DNA from: an uncultured Lachnospiraceae bacterium
GTDB taxonomy: Bacteria > Bacillota > Clostridia > Lachnospirales > Lachnospiraceae
Assembly: GCA_947631625.1 (NCBI GenBank)
Contig: CANRMA010000008.1
Span: 62,001-126,000 of the forward strand
Reading direction: 5' to 3'
Length of the DNA stretch: 64,000 bases
In this document: positions 19,367 to 28,018 of the stretch, one piece after another
Layout of the letters: every line of letters begins with the position of its first letter
Numbering within the stretch: position 1 is the first letter of the stretch
Notes under the pieces: model-generated
Databases searched by the model: none
Told to the model about the DNA's origin: nothing
The model's input: the letters and a program-made list of their open reading frames with translations, nothing else
Position numbers and translations under genes: made by a program

Positions 19367-20659
19367 GGAGGCTCCGGCAAGGTAGCCGGTCGACCATGCG
19401 ATCTGGAGATTGAAGCCCCCGGTAAGCGCATCAAGATCAAGCAGCTCGCCTGCCATGTAAAGCCCTGATACGATCTTTGACTCCATGGTAGAAGGATTGA
19501 CGTCCTTAACGCTCACTCCGCCCTGTGTTATTATAGCTTCGTCAAAACCTCTTACCGCGCTTACATGCAGTTTCATATGTTTAATCATTCGAACAAATGT
19601 TCTTCTCTCTTCTTTGGTCACTGCATTGACATTTCTCTCAGGCTCTATCCCGGAAAGTTTTATCATAACCGGTATAAGCTTTGACGGGAAAAGCCCGCTT
19701 AAGGAATTCTTGAACTGTTTGTTTTTATTCTCTTCAAAATCCCTGAGTATCCTTTTATCAAGCTGTTCTTCATCCAGAGCAGGCTTTAGATCAAACTCTA
19801 ACGTTACCGCTTCTTTTTTCCTGCATTTTCCGTAAAAACTGCTTGCGCTTAAAATAAGCGGTCCGCTCACTCCGAAATGCGTAAAAAGCATCTCGCCAAA
19901 GCCCTGATAAACTTTTTTGGTCCCGTCATACATTACAAGGCTTACATTCTTAAGCGAAAGTCCCTGAAGATCGGCGCACCACTTTTCAGTGGTTTCAAAG
20001 GGCGCAAGCGCGGGCCTGCACTCTTTTATCTTATGCCCCGATCTTTGGGCCATACGATATCCGTCGCCGTCAGATCCGGTAGAAGGATAGGAAAGTCCGC
20101 CCGTGGCAAGAATCACCGCATCTGCATATTCTTTTGCGCCGTCTTCCGTGCACACGCCGATTATCCGGGCTGTCGCTCCTGCTTTATGAGCGTCTTTAAC
20201 TGCTGCATCATTCCCGTCAGCCTCATCTTCCTCATTGATGAGCGGCTTCGTTATAAGTCCCGTTACTTTGGCATTAAACCTTACTTCAACATTTTCTTTT
20301 ATCAATATCCGCTTAAGAGCCGCTATTATATCTGACGAATGATCGGATACGGGAAAAACCCTGTCTCCTCTTTCCGTCTTAAGCTTACATCCCGCTGCTT
20401 CAATCAACTGCATAAGCTGTATATTATCAAAAGCATTAAAAGCGCTGTATAAAAACTTCGGGTTGGAAACCACATTTTCAAAAAGCTTATCCGCATCGCA
20501 GGCATTGGTAACATTACACCTGCCCTTGCCTGTAATATAAAGCTTCTTACCAAGTTTTTCATTTTTTTCAAGCAAAAGCACCTGATGACGACTCTTCGCC
20601 GCGCTTATGGCAGCCATCATTCCCGCGGCTCCCGCGCCTATGACAATGACTTTACTCAT
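19346..20659 (-). CDS. BaiN/HI0933-family FAD-dependent oxidoreductase
   Basis: Flavoprotein of the HI0933/BaiN family (437 residues). The dinucleotide-binding motif GAGAAGMMAA is at residues 8-17, KLGKKLYITGKGRCNVTN marks the family, and the second FAD motif GGFNLQIAWSTGYLAG lies near the C-terminus. Some members reduce bile-acid intermediates, but the substrate of this one is unknown. It shares a four-base ATGA overlap with the RpiR gene upstream. The final residues (PARFC) and the stop codon come from a dispersed repeat, which may have replaced the original end. Confidence 0.9.
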   Translation of the reverse strand: MSKVIVIGAGAAGMMAAISAAKSRHQVLLLEKNEKLGKKLYITGKGRCNVTNACDADKLFENVVSNPKFLYSAFNAFDNIQLMQLIEAAGCKLKTERGDRVFPVSDHSSDIIAALKRILIKENVEVRFNAKVTGLITKPLINEEDEADGNDAAVKDAHKAGATARIIGVCTEDGAKEYADAVILATGGLSYPSTGSDGDGYRMAQRSGHKIKECRPALAPFETTEKWCADLQGLSLKNVSLVMYDGTKKVYQGFGEMLFTHFGVSGPLILSASSFYGKCRKKEAVTLEFDLKPALDEEQLDKRILRDFEENKNKQFKNSLSGLFPSKLIPVMIKLSGIEPERNVNAVTKEERRTFVRMIKHMKLHVSAVRGFDEAIITQGGVSVKDVNPSTMESKIVSGLYMAGELLDLDALTGGFNLQIAWSTGYLAGASVPARFC

Positions 20660-21585
20660 ATCTGTGTTTCATCTTTTCTCAACGGATAATTTAACATCGG
20701 TTCTTCGTCTATAAAATTAATCTCATCATTTAAGTATACCTGATAATTATTCCATGCATACTCAAGATTTTTGAGGTTATGCTTAACCTCCTCAGGCCGC
20801 TTTAAGCACATGGCAACAACCAACGCATTGATCAGACTTAAAGGCGCCACCAATGAATCCACTATTGATACCATGTCGCTTCTGGCAAAAAGATTACAGG
20901 ACGAATACAGATTCATCGGCGAGTGAACGGTATCGGTAATAGCGATGACTTTGGCGTTCCTGTCATTGGCAAACTCCATTGCCTTCAGCGTCCGCATGGA
21001 ATATCTTGGAAAACTTATACCTATCATGGCATCATTTTCATCTATTCTGATCATCTGTTCAAAGGTCTCCGATACACTCGTGGAACTTAACAGAATTATA
21101 TTTCCGCGTATCATATTCAGATAAAAGTGCATAAAATCTGCTAAAGGCGCGCAGCTTCTTATACCCATTATGTATACGTTTTTAGCTTCAAGTATGATAT
21201 CCACTGCGGTTTCGAAAGCCACAGGATCGAGATTTCCCATGGTATCTTCTATCTTTTCCATATCTGCGCTAAGCACGGAATTTAAGATCTCAGACTGACT
21301 GCTGCGACCGTATTTGGCGCCTATCCTCTGTACTGAATTGATCTTGTTCTGCACCCATTCCTCTAAGTCTCTCTGCAGTTCCGGATATCCGTTATAACCT
21401 ATAAATGTGGCGAAACGTACTACCGTGGATTCACTGACTCCAACCGTTTCGCCAAGTTTTGCCGCTGTCATAAACACGGCCTGTGTATAATTATCATATA
21501 TGTATGAGGCTATAGCGCGCTGCCCCTTGCTCATTTTTCCGTAATGGTCATTTATTCTGGTAATGATGTCATAACGATTTTCCAT
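20656..21585 (-). CDS. MurR/RpiR-family transcriptional regulator
   Basis: Regulator with an N-terminal helix-turn-helix of the RpiR type (LGETVGVSESTVVRFATFIGY, residues around 40-60) and a C-terminal SIS domain (about 125-260; MGIRSCAPL, SFPRYSMRT) that usually senses phosphosugars. The ATG at 21585 (MENRYD) is the likely start; an in-frame TTG at 21597 is possible. It overlaps the flavoprotein gene by four bases, so both are co-translated. Target genes cannot be told from the sequence. Confidence 0.92.
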   Translation of the reverse strand: MENRYDIITRINDHYGKMSKGQRAIASYIYDNYTQAVFMTAAKLGETVGVSESTVVRFATFIGYNGYPELQRDLEEWVQNKINSVQRIGAKYGRSSQSEILNSVLSADMEKIEDTMGNLDPVAFETAVDIILEAKNVYIMGIRSCAPLADFMHFYLNMIRGNIILLSSTSVSETFEQMIRIDENDAMIGISFPRYSMRTLKAMEFANDRNAKVIAITDTVHSPMNLYSSCNLFARSDMVSIVDSLVAPLSLINALVVAMCLKRPEEVKHNLKNLEYAWNNYQVYLNDEINFIDEEPMLNYPLRKDETQI

Positions 21586-21614
21586 CAGAATTACCAACCC
21601 TTCTTCACGTAATA

Positions 21615-22169
21615 TTATAAACTCTTAAGAAAAGCCTGATAAGATTCTTCCAAAAGCGCTATGGTTTCATTTTCATTCAAATCATAATCTCCCGTCAGAG
21701 ACATGCACGCCGCGCCGTGAATTAATATCCACATTTTCATAAACATCGCGCTTGGATTTTTACATCCGCCTGACGCCGCGCTGTTTATTTCCTTGACAAC
21801 TGCCCCGTTTTCACCGTTTAAAATGTCATAGAGACTTTTTCCGTGTCTGTTCTTATCAACAAACAAAAGCTTGAACAACTTAGGATTATCCTGTGCAAAA
21901 CGGATGTAGCACAGTCCAAGATTGACAAAAGGAGTGTCATTTTTATGTGGGAAGCCGTCATAATATGCCCCAAAATATGTAACAACCTCCACAAAGAGGT
22001 CTTTCCCCAACTCCTCCATGTTCTTATAGATCCTGAAAATCGGTTGGGTAGAACAGCCGGCTTTAGCCGCCAACGTCCTTGCGGTAACATGCTCGAACCC
22101 CTCTTCGCCCGCCATTTCAAAAGCCGCTTTCAGAATATCCTTCTTTGTAATAGTTTCTTTTCTTGCCAT
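21615..22169 (-). CDS. TetR/AcrR-family transcriptional regulator
   Basis: A 184-residue repressor-type protein: N-terminal TetR helix-turn-helix (KKDILKAAFEMAGEEGFEHV and RTLAAKAGCSTQPIFRIY) and a ligand-binding C-terminal half. GAGGAA before the ATG at 22169 fixes the start; an ATG five codons up lacks a good site. A perfect 14-base palindrome lies about 40 bases upstream and could be an autoregulatory operator, but the same palindrome also occurs at unrelated genes. The ligand is unknown. Confidence 0.92.
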   Translation of the reverse strand: MARKETITKKDILKAAFEMAGEEGFEHVTARTLAAKAGCSTQPIFRIYKNMEELGKDLFVEVVTYFGAYYDGFPHKNDTPFVNLGLCYIRFAQDNPKLFKLLFVDKNRHGKSLYDILNGENGAVVKEINSAASGGCKNPSAMFMKMWILIHGAACMSLTGDYDLNENETIALLEESYQAFLKSL

Positions 22170-22208
22170 ATCGCACTTCCTCACTTATGTGTATGTAGAC
22201 ATGTTTTT

Positions 22209-22222
22209 ATAACATATGTTAT
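22209..22222. promoter_or_regulatory. Perfect palindrome ATAACATATGTTAT (copy 1)
   Basis: A 14-base perfect palindrome about 40 bases upstream of the TetR-family start codon. Identical copies occur at 29416 and 51543, and a near-copy at 62631. By position it could be an operator. Its core resembles the Gram-positive LexA box (GAACATATGTTC) but lacks the outer G and C. Confidence 0.45.
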
Positions 22223-22262
22223 TATAATATATATTAGGAATTACGTCAACATGGGAATTAAT

Positions 22263-22288
22263 AAAAAGTGCCCCTAAAGGCACTTTTT
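22263..22288 (-). terminator. Terminator of the decarboxylase operon
   Basis: A perfect 10-bp stem (AAAAAGTGCC with a six-base loop and GGCACTTTTT) lies 137 bases after the end of the OadA-like gene. The stem ends in A/T runs on both sides, so it can work in either direction, but only the minus-strand operon needs it here. Confidence 0.85.
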
Positions 22289-22378
22289 ATTATAAGTTTC
22301 AATATAGTGATCTTAATACGGAATTTATTGCATATACGCTAAGATCGTTTAATTAATAAGATCATAACGGTCGCTGTT

Positions 22379-22426
22379 ATATTTTATGCCCGTTATATTT
22401 TATGCCGGTCATATTTTATGCCTGTC
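22379..22426. repeat. Three tandem 16-bp units at the end of the OadA-like gene
   Basis: Three head-to-tail copies of a 16-base unit of the form ATATTTTATGCCNGTY, running up to the stop codon at 22425. It is downstream of the coding region and of no evident function. Confidence 0.7.
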
Positions 22427-23852
22427 ATACAGGATATGCCGCGTTCTTGGTATCGGCCTGAGTTATGTCAACCTTATCCTGCTGAGCCTGACGATACTTG
22501 AAGAAGTCGGTAGCAACCTGCGGGAACAGAGCGTATGACAATACGTCTTCATCCTGCTGTTTCCATTCTTTCATCTCGTCTTCAAGTTTATCCATTTCGT
22601 TCTCAAGCAGATCGGCCGGACGGCAGGTAATTCTCTTTTCGCCCGGAATAACCTTATCAATAACTTCCTGATTCATAGGTTTTACGGTCTGTCCGTACTC
22701 GCCGCGAAGCACCGCCTTGGTCTCTTTGGTGGCCATTTTATATCTCTCGCCCATAAGCACGTTGAATACGGCCTGTGTTCCTACGATCTGTGAAGAAGGC
22801 GTAACAAGCGGAGGCTCGCCCAGATCTTTTCTTACCTGAGGGATCTCTTTTAATACGTCATAGTATTTATCTTCCGCATTCTGCTCTTTCAACTGGCTTA
22901 CCATGTTGGAGAGCATACCGCCGGGTACCTGATATAACAAGGTCTTGATATCAACGCCCATAACCTTGGGATTGAGAAGGCCGTTGGCAAGGCACTCGTC
23001 TCTGTAAGGCCTGAAGTAGTCCGCGATCTCTGCAAGCAGGTTCTGGTCATAACCCGTATCATAAGGAGTTCCCTTGAAAGTCTCTACCATAACCTCTGTC
23101 GCGGGCTGTGAAGTACCCATCGCAAAAGGCGAGATAGCGCAGTCGATCACATCAACGCCCGCTTCTACGGCTTTAAGATATGTCATGCCTGCAACGCCTG
23201 ACGTATAGTGCGTATGAAGCTGTATAGGAAGTTTTGTAGATGATTTCATGGCTGCTATCATCTCTGACGCCTTATAAGGAACAAGAAGTCCCGCCATATC
23301 TTTGATACAGATAGAATCAGCGCCCATTTCCTCGATCTTTTTCGCCATATCCATCCAGTATTCCATTGTGTAAGCATCGCCAAGAGTATAGGAAAGAGCT
23401 ACCTGAGCGTGGCCTCTGCCCTCTCTTGCTTTGATCTTGTTGGTAGCATTAACCGCTTCCTGTAAATTCCTAAGATCGTTCAGACAGTCAAAGATACGGA
23501 TGATATCGATACCGTTAGCGATCGATTTTTCAACGAAGCTGTCCACAACATCATCTGCATAAGGTCTGTATCCCAGGATATTCTGACCTCTGAAAAGCAT
23601 CTGCAGTTTGGTATTTTTAAAGCCGTCTCTTAACTTTCTAAGTCTCTCCCACGGATCTTCTTTAAGGAAACGCAGCGAAGCGTCAAAAGTTGCGCCGCCC
23701 CAACACTCTACTGAATGATAGCCGACTTTATCCATAGTCTCAACGATAGGAAGCATAAGTTCGGTAGGCATTCTGGTCGCGATAAGTGACTGATGCGCGT
23801 CACGCAGAATCGTTTCCGTTATTTTAATTGGTTTCTTAACATTCTCTGCCAT
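22425..23852 (-). CDS. oadA: OadA-like carboxyltransferase subunit (5S/PYC type, no biotin domain)
   Basis: Carboxyltransferase of the pyruvate carboxylase/oxaloacetate decarboxylase alpha family, which moves a carboxyl group between an oxoacid (oxaloacetate or pyruvate) and biotin. The TIM-barrel start ILRDAHQSLIATRMPT, the MLFRGQN segment, the metal-binding HTHYTSG motif and a lysine site in ICIKDMAG are all visible. At 475 residues it ends without a biotinyl domain; biotin is on the separate carrier encoded at 25186. Last gene of the cluster, 131 bases after oadB. The in vivo substrate is inferred from the family. Confidence 0.92.
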   Translation of the reverse strand: MAENVKKPIKITETILRDAHQSLIATRMPTELMLPIVETMDKVGYHSVECWGGATFDASLRFLKEDPWERLRKLRDGFKNTKLQMLFRGQNILGYRPYADDVVDSFVEKSIANGIDIIRIFDCLNDLRNLQEAVNATNKIKAREGRGHAQVALSYTLGDAYTMEYWMDMAKKIEEMGADSICIKDMAGLLVPYKASEMIAAMKSSTKLPIQLHTHYTSGVAGMTYLKAVEAGVDVIDCAISPFAMGTSQPATEVMVETFKGTPYDTGYDQNLLAEIADYFRPYRDECLANGLLNPKVMGVDIKTLLYQVPGGMLSNMVSQLKEQNAEDKYYDVLKEIPQVRKDLGEPPLVTPSSQIVGTQAVFNVLMGERYKMATKETKAVLRGEYGQTVKPMNQEVIDKVIPGEKRITCRPADLLENEMDKLEDEMKEWKQQDEDVLSYALFPQVATDFFKYRQAQQDKVDITQADTKNAAYPV

Positions 23853-23983
23853 TTTTTTCCTCCCATATAATTAATATATAGATTCTAAATTAAAATTCCA
23901 AGTATTATGGCCAATACATATCATTCCGTCCTTTTTGACTGCATTGGTCAATTCGGATAATATGCCGCATATACGGTTATTCA

Positions 23984-25132
23984 TCAGAACACTCCGAATA
24001 CTGCCATAAATGTTCCGGCCGCTACCGCAGTACCGATAACGCCTGCCACGTTAGGTCCCATAGCATGCATCAAAAGGAAGTTGGTAGGATCCGCTTCCGC
24101 GCCGACCTTCTGTGATACCCTCGCCGCCATGGGAACCGCGGATACGCCTGCGGAACCGATAAGCGGGTTTACCTTGCCCTTGGTCGCAATGCACATAAGC
24201 TTGCCGAACAATACGCCTGCGGCGGTACCGAATGCAAACGCTATAAGACCGAGCAATACGATCTTAAGAGTATCGATATTTAAGAACGCCTCCGCGCTGG
24301 TCGTAGCGCCTACCGAAGTACCCAGAATGATAACCACGATATACATAAGAGCATTGGACGCAGTCTCCTGTAACTGTCTTACAACGCCTGACTCCCTGAA
24401 TAAATTACCAAGCATCAGCATACCGATAAGAGGCGCCGTTGTAGGAAGTATCAGAGATACTACTACCGTAACCACGATAGGGAACAGTATCTTCTCCAAC
24501 TTGGAAACCGGACGAAGCTGCGCCATTTTTATCTTTCTTTCCTTCTCGGTTGTGAGAAGCTTCATAATCGGCGGCTGTATGATAGGCACCAACGACATAT
24601 AGGAATACGCCGCCACCGCGATAGGTCCAAGCAGTGTGGTCTGCTGCAGCTTGCCTGCAAGGAAGATGGATGTAGGTCCGTCCGCGCCGCCGATAATGGA
24701 GATCGCGGCCGCCGCTTTATCGTTAAAGCCCATTGCAATGGCTCCGAAGTACGCTGCAAAGATACCGAACTGGGCCGCCGCGCCAAGCAGAAAGCTCTTG
24801 GGATTGGCAATAAGCGGGCCGAAGTCTGTCATCGCGCCGACGCCCATGAATATAAGCGACGGTAATATTGCCCATTCATCAAGTTTATAGAAATAATACA
24901 GTAAACCGCCGCCTGCGCCGCCTTCACCGTATTCCGCCATGATATCCGGATAGATATTTACAAGCAGCATACCAAACGCAATAGGTACCAAAAGGAGCGG
25001 TTCAAATTCATGTCTGATAGCCAGATAGAGGAATATCAAAGCTACCACAATCATAACATAGTTTTTCCAGTCCAGACTGAAAAATGCTGTCTGATGTACC
25101 AGATTGGATAGCGTATTTGCTATGTAATCCAT
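23984..25132 (-). CDS. oadB: Sodium-pumping decarboxylase beta subunit
   Basis: Membrane subunit that decarboxylates carboxybiotin and exports Na+. The 382-residue protein has about ten hydrophobic segments with the family motifs [10 protein letters not shown], the [14 protein letters not shown] stretch near the C-terminus, and [17 protein letters not shown]. The same subunit serves oxaloacetate, methylmalonyl-CoA and glutaconyl-CoA decarboxylases, so it does not fix the substrate. AGGAGG precedes the ATG. It sits 53 bases after the biotin carrier gene. Confidence 0.96.
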   Translation of the reverse strand: MDYIANTLSNLVHQTAFFSLDWKNYVMIVVALIFLYLAIRHEFEPLLLVPIAFGMLLVNIYPDIMAEYGEGGAGGGLLYYFYKLDEWAILPSLIFMGVGAMTDFGPLIANPKSFLLGAAAQFGIFAAYFGAIAMGFNDKAAAAISIIGGADGPTSIFLAGKLQQTTLLGPIAVAAYSYMSLVPIIQPPIMKLLTTEKERKIKMAQLRPVSKLEKILFPIVVTVVVSLILPTTAPLIGMLMLGNLFRESGVVRQLQETASNALMYIVVIILGTSVGATTSAEAFLNIDTLKIVLLGLIAFAFGTAAGVLFGKLMCIATKGKVNPLIGSAGVSAVPMAARVSQKVGAEADPTNFLLMHAMGPNVAGVIGTAVAAGTFMAVFGVF

Positions 25133-25185
25133 GTTTTTACCTCCTGTTGTAATATGATCAACTTATATTTACGGCTTACGCCCAA

Positions 25186-25566
25186 TTAATTCATGGTAGC
25201 AAGTAATGCACCTGCTTCAACAGGATCGCCGACAGCTACATTGATGCTTGCAACGGTACCGTCCTGAGGAGCCACAACGGGTATCTCCATTTTCATGGCT
25301 TCCAGAATTACCACAGCATCTCCTCTCTTAACTGCCTGTCCCGGATTTGCCTCTATCTTAAATACCTTGCCTGCCGCTCCGGCTTCGATCTTAACGCTTC
25401 CTGCCGCTCCGGCTGCCGCCTTGGGCGCTGCAGGCGCGGGCGCGGGCGCTTTGGGCGCCGCTTTAGGCGCTGCGGGAGCCGCCGCTATGGGCGCGCCGTT
25501 TGATGCGCCTTCTTCCACTACTACGTCATATACGCTTCCGTTTACGGTAATTGTATAATTTTTCAT
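25186..25566 (-). CDS. Biotin carboxyl carrier subunit of the decarboxylase
   Basis: Small carrier (126 residues) that shuttles carboxybiotin between the carboxyltransferase and OadB. The biotinylation motif EAMKME lies near the C-terminus with the acceptor lysine at about residue 92. Between a short N-terminal domain and the biotinyl domain lies a flexible Ala/Pro-rich linker (about residues 25-50), typical of gamma/delta carriers. GGAGG is seven bases before the ATG at 25566; an ATG seven codons up is less likely. Confidence 0.95.
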   Translation of the reverse strand: MKNYTITVNGSVYDVVVEEGASNGAPIAAAPAAPKAAPKAPAPAPAAPKAAAGAAGSVKIEAGAAGKVFKIEANPGQAVKRGDAVVILEAMKMEIPVVAPQDGTVASINVAVGDPVEAGALLATMN

Positions 25567-25643
25567 TTTATATCCTCCATTTTCCATTCGTTAATTCGTT
25601 AATTTTTTAACAAACTCAGTATAACAATTTTTATTTTTATATC

Positions 25644-26354
25644 TTATCTGCGCGCCTTTCTGATAGACCTTACCACAAAACCGTCTGTGGAACCCGAGCC
25701 TTCATATGCGGCGATAGCCGCCGAAATAACTGCTACAAGTTCAAGATCGTCGGAAAGCTCTTCTTTTTCAATTATCTGCGCCACCACTTTGTCTTCTTTC
25801 TTCTCAGGCTCTCCGGCCTTCTTATCGGACGACGAAACCTTGGAAATAAGTCCGAACGCAGATATTATCAGACTTATAAGTATAAGGACGATAAATACGG
25901 TTCCCATACCGAGCACGGTATTCAAAGCAGCTTTCTCCATCTGCTCGCCCAGTGTATAGGTAACGTTTACTGCAATACTTATAAAATCCGTTGTTTCGCT
26001 GTTTATAACCATCTCGGCAACGGCATTGTGGTCAGTTCCGCTCATATTGATGGAAATAACGGTCTCTTCCCCATCGACTTTTACGGTACCGCCCGATGCG
26101 CCTATATAATTACCCATATCTTCCAACGCGCTCTGAAAGCTGTTAAGACCGTCATATATAACGGCATTGTTCTTATACTGATCCACAGTACCCGAACTTA
26201 TTACCTGATACAGCGCATTGACATTGCTCTCTCCCGCAGTAATAAGCTGCTGTTTCTCAGCATCGCTAATTTGCTGTGTCTCTTCGTTAGTTCCACAGGC
26301 GGACAGCGCAATCATACAGGTAAGCATACCTATTATCGCTAATATTTTTCTCAT
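25644..26354 (-). CDS. oadG: OadG-type small subunit fused to an exported lipoprotein domain
   Basis: The C-terminal part (residues about 147-236) is an OadG-like subunit: one membrane helix (LGMGTVFIVLILISLIISAF), a charged stretch and the tail AAIAAYEGS with a basic end. It should hold the pump together at the membrane. The N-terminal 145 residues are unlike classic OadG: a signal peptide with lipobox LSAC (cysteine 20) and a globular exported domain similar in size to DUF3887-type domains. This layout is seen in several Firmicutes. The gene lies between the carboxyltransferase and carrier genes. Confidence 0.85.
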   Translation of the reverse strand: MRKILAIIGMLTCMIALSACGTNEETQQISDAEKQQLITAGESNVNALYQVISSGTVDQYKNNAVIYDGLNSFQSALEDMGNYIGASGGTVKVDGEETVISINMSGTDHNAVAEMVINSETTDFISIAVNVTYTLGEQMEKAALNTVLGMGTVFIVLILISLIISAFGLISKVSSSDKKAGEPEKKEDKVVAQIIEKEELSDDLELVAVISAAIAAYEGSGSTDGFVVRSIRKARR

Positions 26355-26372
26355 GTTAATCCTCCATTCTTA

Positions 26373-27800
26373 CTACACTGTACCGTGTTTTTTCTCCGGA
26401 CGGCCTTCGCATTTTGAAGATAACATTTCAAAAGCTCCGATGACATATTTTCTGGTGTCAACGGGATCTACGATCTGATCTACATAACCTCTCTTCGCTG
26501 CGCTTGTTACATTATTCTGCAGTGCCGCATATTCTTTTGCACAGGCGTCGATAGCATCCGCGCCTTTTCCGTCGCAGATTATCTTAGCCGCAAGAGCCGC
26601 ATCCATCGTGCCTATCTCTGCATCCGGCCAAGCGATCGTGATATCCGCTCCTATCGACTTGGAATTCATCGCCACATAGGCGCTTCCGTATGCCTTGCCT
26701 ATAATGACATTTACTTTCGGAACCGTGGCATTTGCAAACGCATATGTAAGTTTTGCAGCCGCATCCGCCATCTTCTTCTCATTGCATTTATCTGCTTTAA
26801 AGCCCTTTACATTGGTAAGCGTAAGCACCGGAATATCAAAAGCGTCGCAGAAATTAACGAAGTCCGCCGCTTTCTTTGCTCCGGCTGCGGAAATCATTGC
26901 ATCAAATTTTTCTTCCGCCTTGCCTTCTTCGTTATATATCTCACTGCGGTTGGCAACCGCTCCTATGGTGGCTCCGTTTAATCTTATGAAGCCTGTGACC
27001 ACATCTTTGGCATATGCCGCTTTTACTTCAATAAATTCACCGTTATCGGCAAGCTGTGACAATGCGATAGAAGTATCGCCCACGCAGTTTGCAAGTTCCG
27101 GACAGCCTCTGTTCAAATCGTCCGTACAGTCTGTTACCGCTATCTCCGCATTGTTTGCGGGCAGCACTGACACTAATTCCCTGATCTTTGCTATGATCGT
27201 CGCTTCATCTGCAACGAAATCCACTGCTCCCGTCTCTTCACTCTGGAATTTTGCGGAGCTTGTATCGCATTTTGCAACGGTATTTCCATCAAGGGCGTTG
27301 GGGGCATTTACAAATAATTTTGCCTTGTCAGCCTCCATAAAAGTAAAATCGGTAAGACCTGCCGAAACCGCAAGCCCACCGCCGCAAGTGCCAAAAATGG
27401 CCGTGATCTGAGGAATGACGCCGGAAGCCATCGTCTGTTTTAAATAAACCTCGCCAAAGCCGTTGAGCGCATCCGTCGCTTCCTGCAGTCTAAGACCGGC
27501 AGAATCAAGCAGACCTATTACCGGCGCTCCCATCTTCATAGCCAGATCATAGAGGTTTGCGATTTTTTTTGCGTGCATTTCGCCAACCGTTCCGTTCAGT
27601 ACGGAAGCGTCCTGGCTGTACACATACACAAGATTGCCGTCGATCACTCCGTATCCGGTGATAACACCGTCTGAAGGAGTTTCTGTCTGTTTCAGGTTAA
27701 AATCAGTGGCTCTTGCGCTCACAAGCGCGCCGATCTCAACGAAACTGTTTTCATCGAGCAAAGCATTGATCCTTTGCCCCGCCTGAGAAATTGTACTCAT
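26373..27800 (-). CDS. MmdA/12S-type carboxyltransferase subunit
   Basis: Member of the acyl-CoA carboxyltransferase superfamily (crotonase-like fold; methylmalonyl-CoA decarboxylase alpha, transcarboxylase 12S). It has two half-domains, with GLLDSAGLRLQEA and GTCGGGLAVSAG in the first and AYGSAYVAMNSKSIGAD with AWPDAEIGTMD in the second. At 475 residues it is a bit shorter than the usual ~510. First gene of the operon, with GGAGG upstream of the ATG. Its presence together with an OadA-like subunit is unusual for a simple decarboxylase; the acyl-CoA substrate is not known. Confidence 0.88.
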   Translation of the reverse strand: MSTISQAGQRINALLDENSFVEIGALVSARATDFNLKQTETPSDGVITGYGVIDGNLVYVYSQDASVLNGTVGEMHAKKIANLYDLAMKMGAPVIGLLDSAGLRLQEATDALNGFGEVYLKQTMASGVIPQITAIFGTCGGGLAVSAGLTDFTFMEADKAKLFVNAPNALDGNTVAKCDTSSAKFQSEETGAVDFVADEATIIAKIRELVSVLPANNAEIAVTDCTDDLNRGCPELANCVGDTSIALSQLADNGEFIEVKAAYAKDVVTGFIRLNGATIGAVANRSEIYNEEGKAEEKFDAMISAAGAKKAADFVNFCDAFDIPVLTLTNVKGFKADKCNEKKMADAAAKLTYAFANATVPKVNVIIGKAYGSAYVAMNSKSIGADITIAWPDAEIGTMDAALAAKIICDGKGADAIDACAKEYAALQNNVTSAAKRGYVDQIVDPVDTRKYVIGAFEMLSSKCEGRPEKKHGTV

Positions 27801-27885
27801 TTTTCAGCCCTCCATTTATCTTATATAAATAATACTAACATATTATCTCGCAGTCTCTGTTTTAATTTACATCATAAAGACTGCA

Positions 27886-27914
27886 GGTATATCTTAATAA
27901 CATTACAAGTGTAA
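27886..27914 (-). promoter_or_regulatory. Candidate promoter of the decarboxylase operon with operator
   Basis: On the minus strand a -35 TTACAC (27909-27914) and -10 TATACC (27886-27891) are 17 bases apart. The imperfect palindrome TTACAAGTGTAA (27903-27914) covers the -35 box and could bind a repressor. Both boxes differ from consensus. A 7-bp inverted repeat (GCAGTCT/AGACTGC, 27851-27884) lies in the transcribed leader. Confidence 0.4.
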
Positions 27915-28018
27915 CATATATTCCCAAAATCTACTAGCAAAATTTTAAAAAAAATATTTAGAATAATTAACTGTTTTTTCAAAAAATTTAGACATTTCAC
28001 CCAATATCGGCTTAAATT

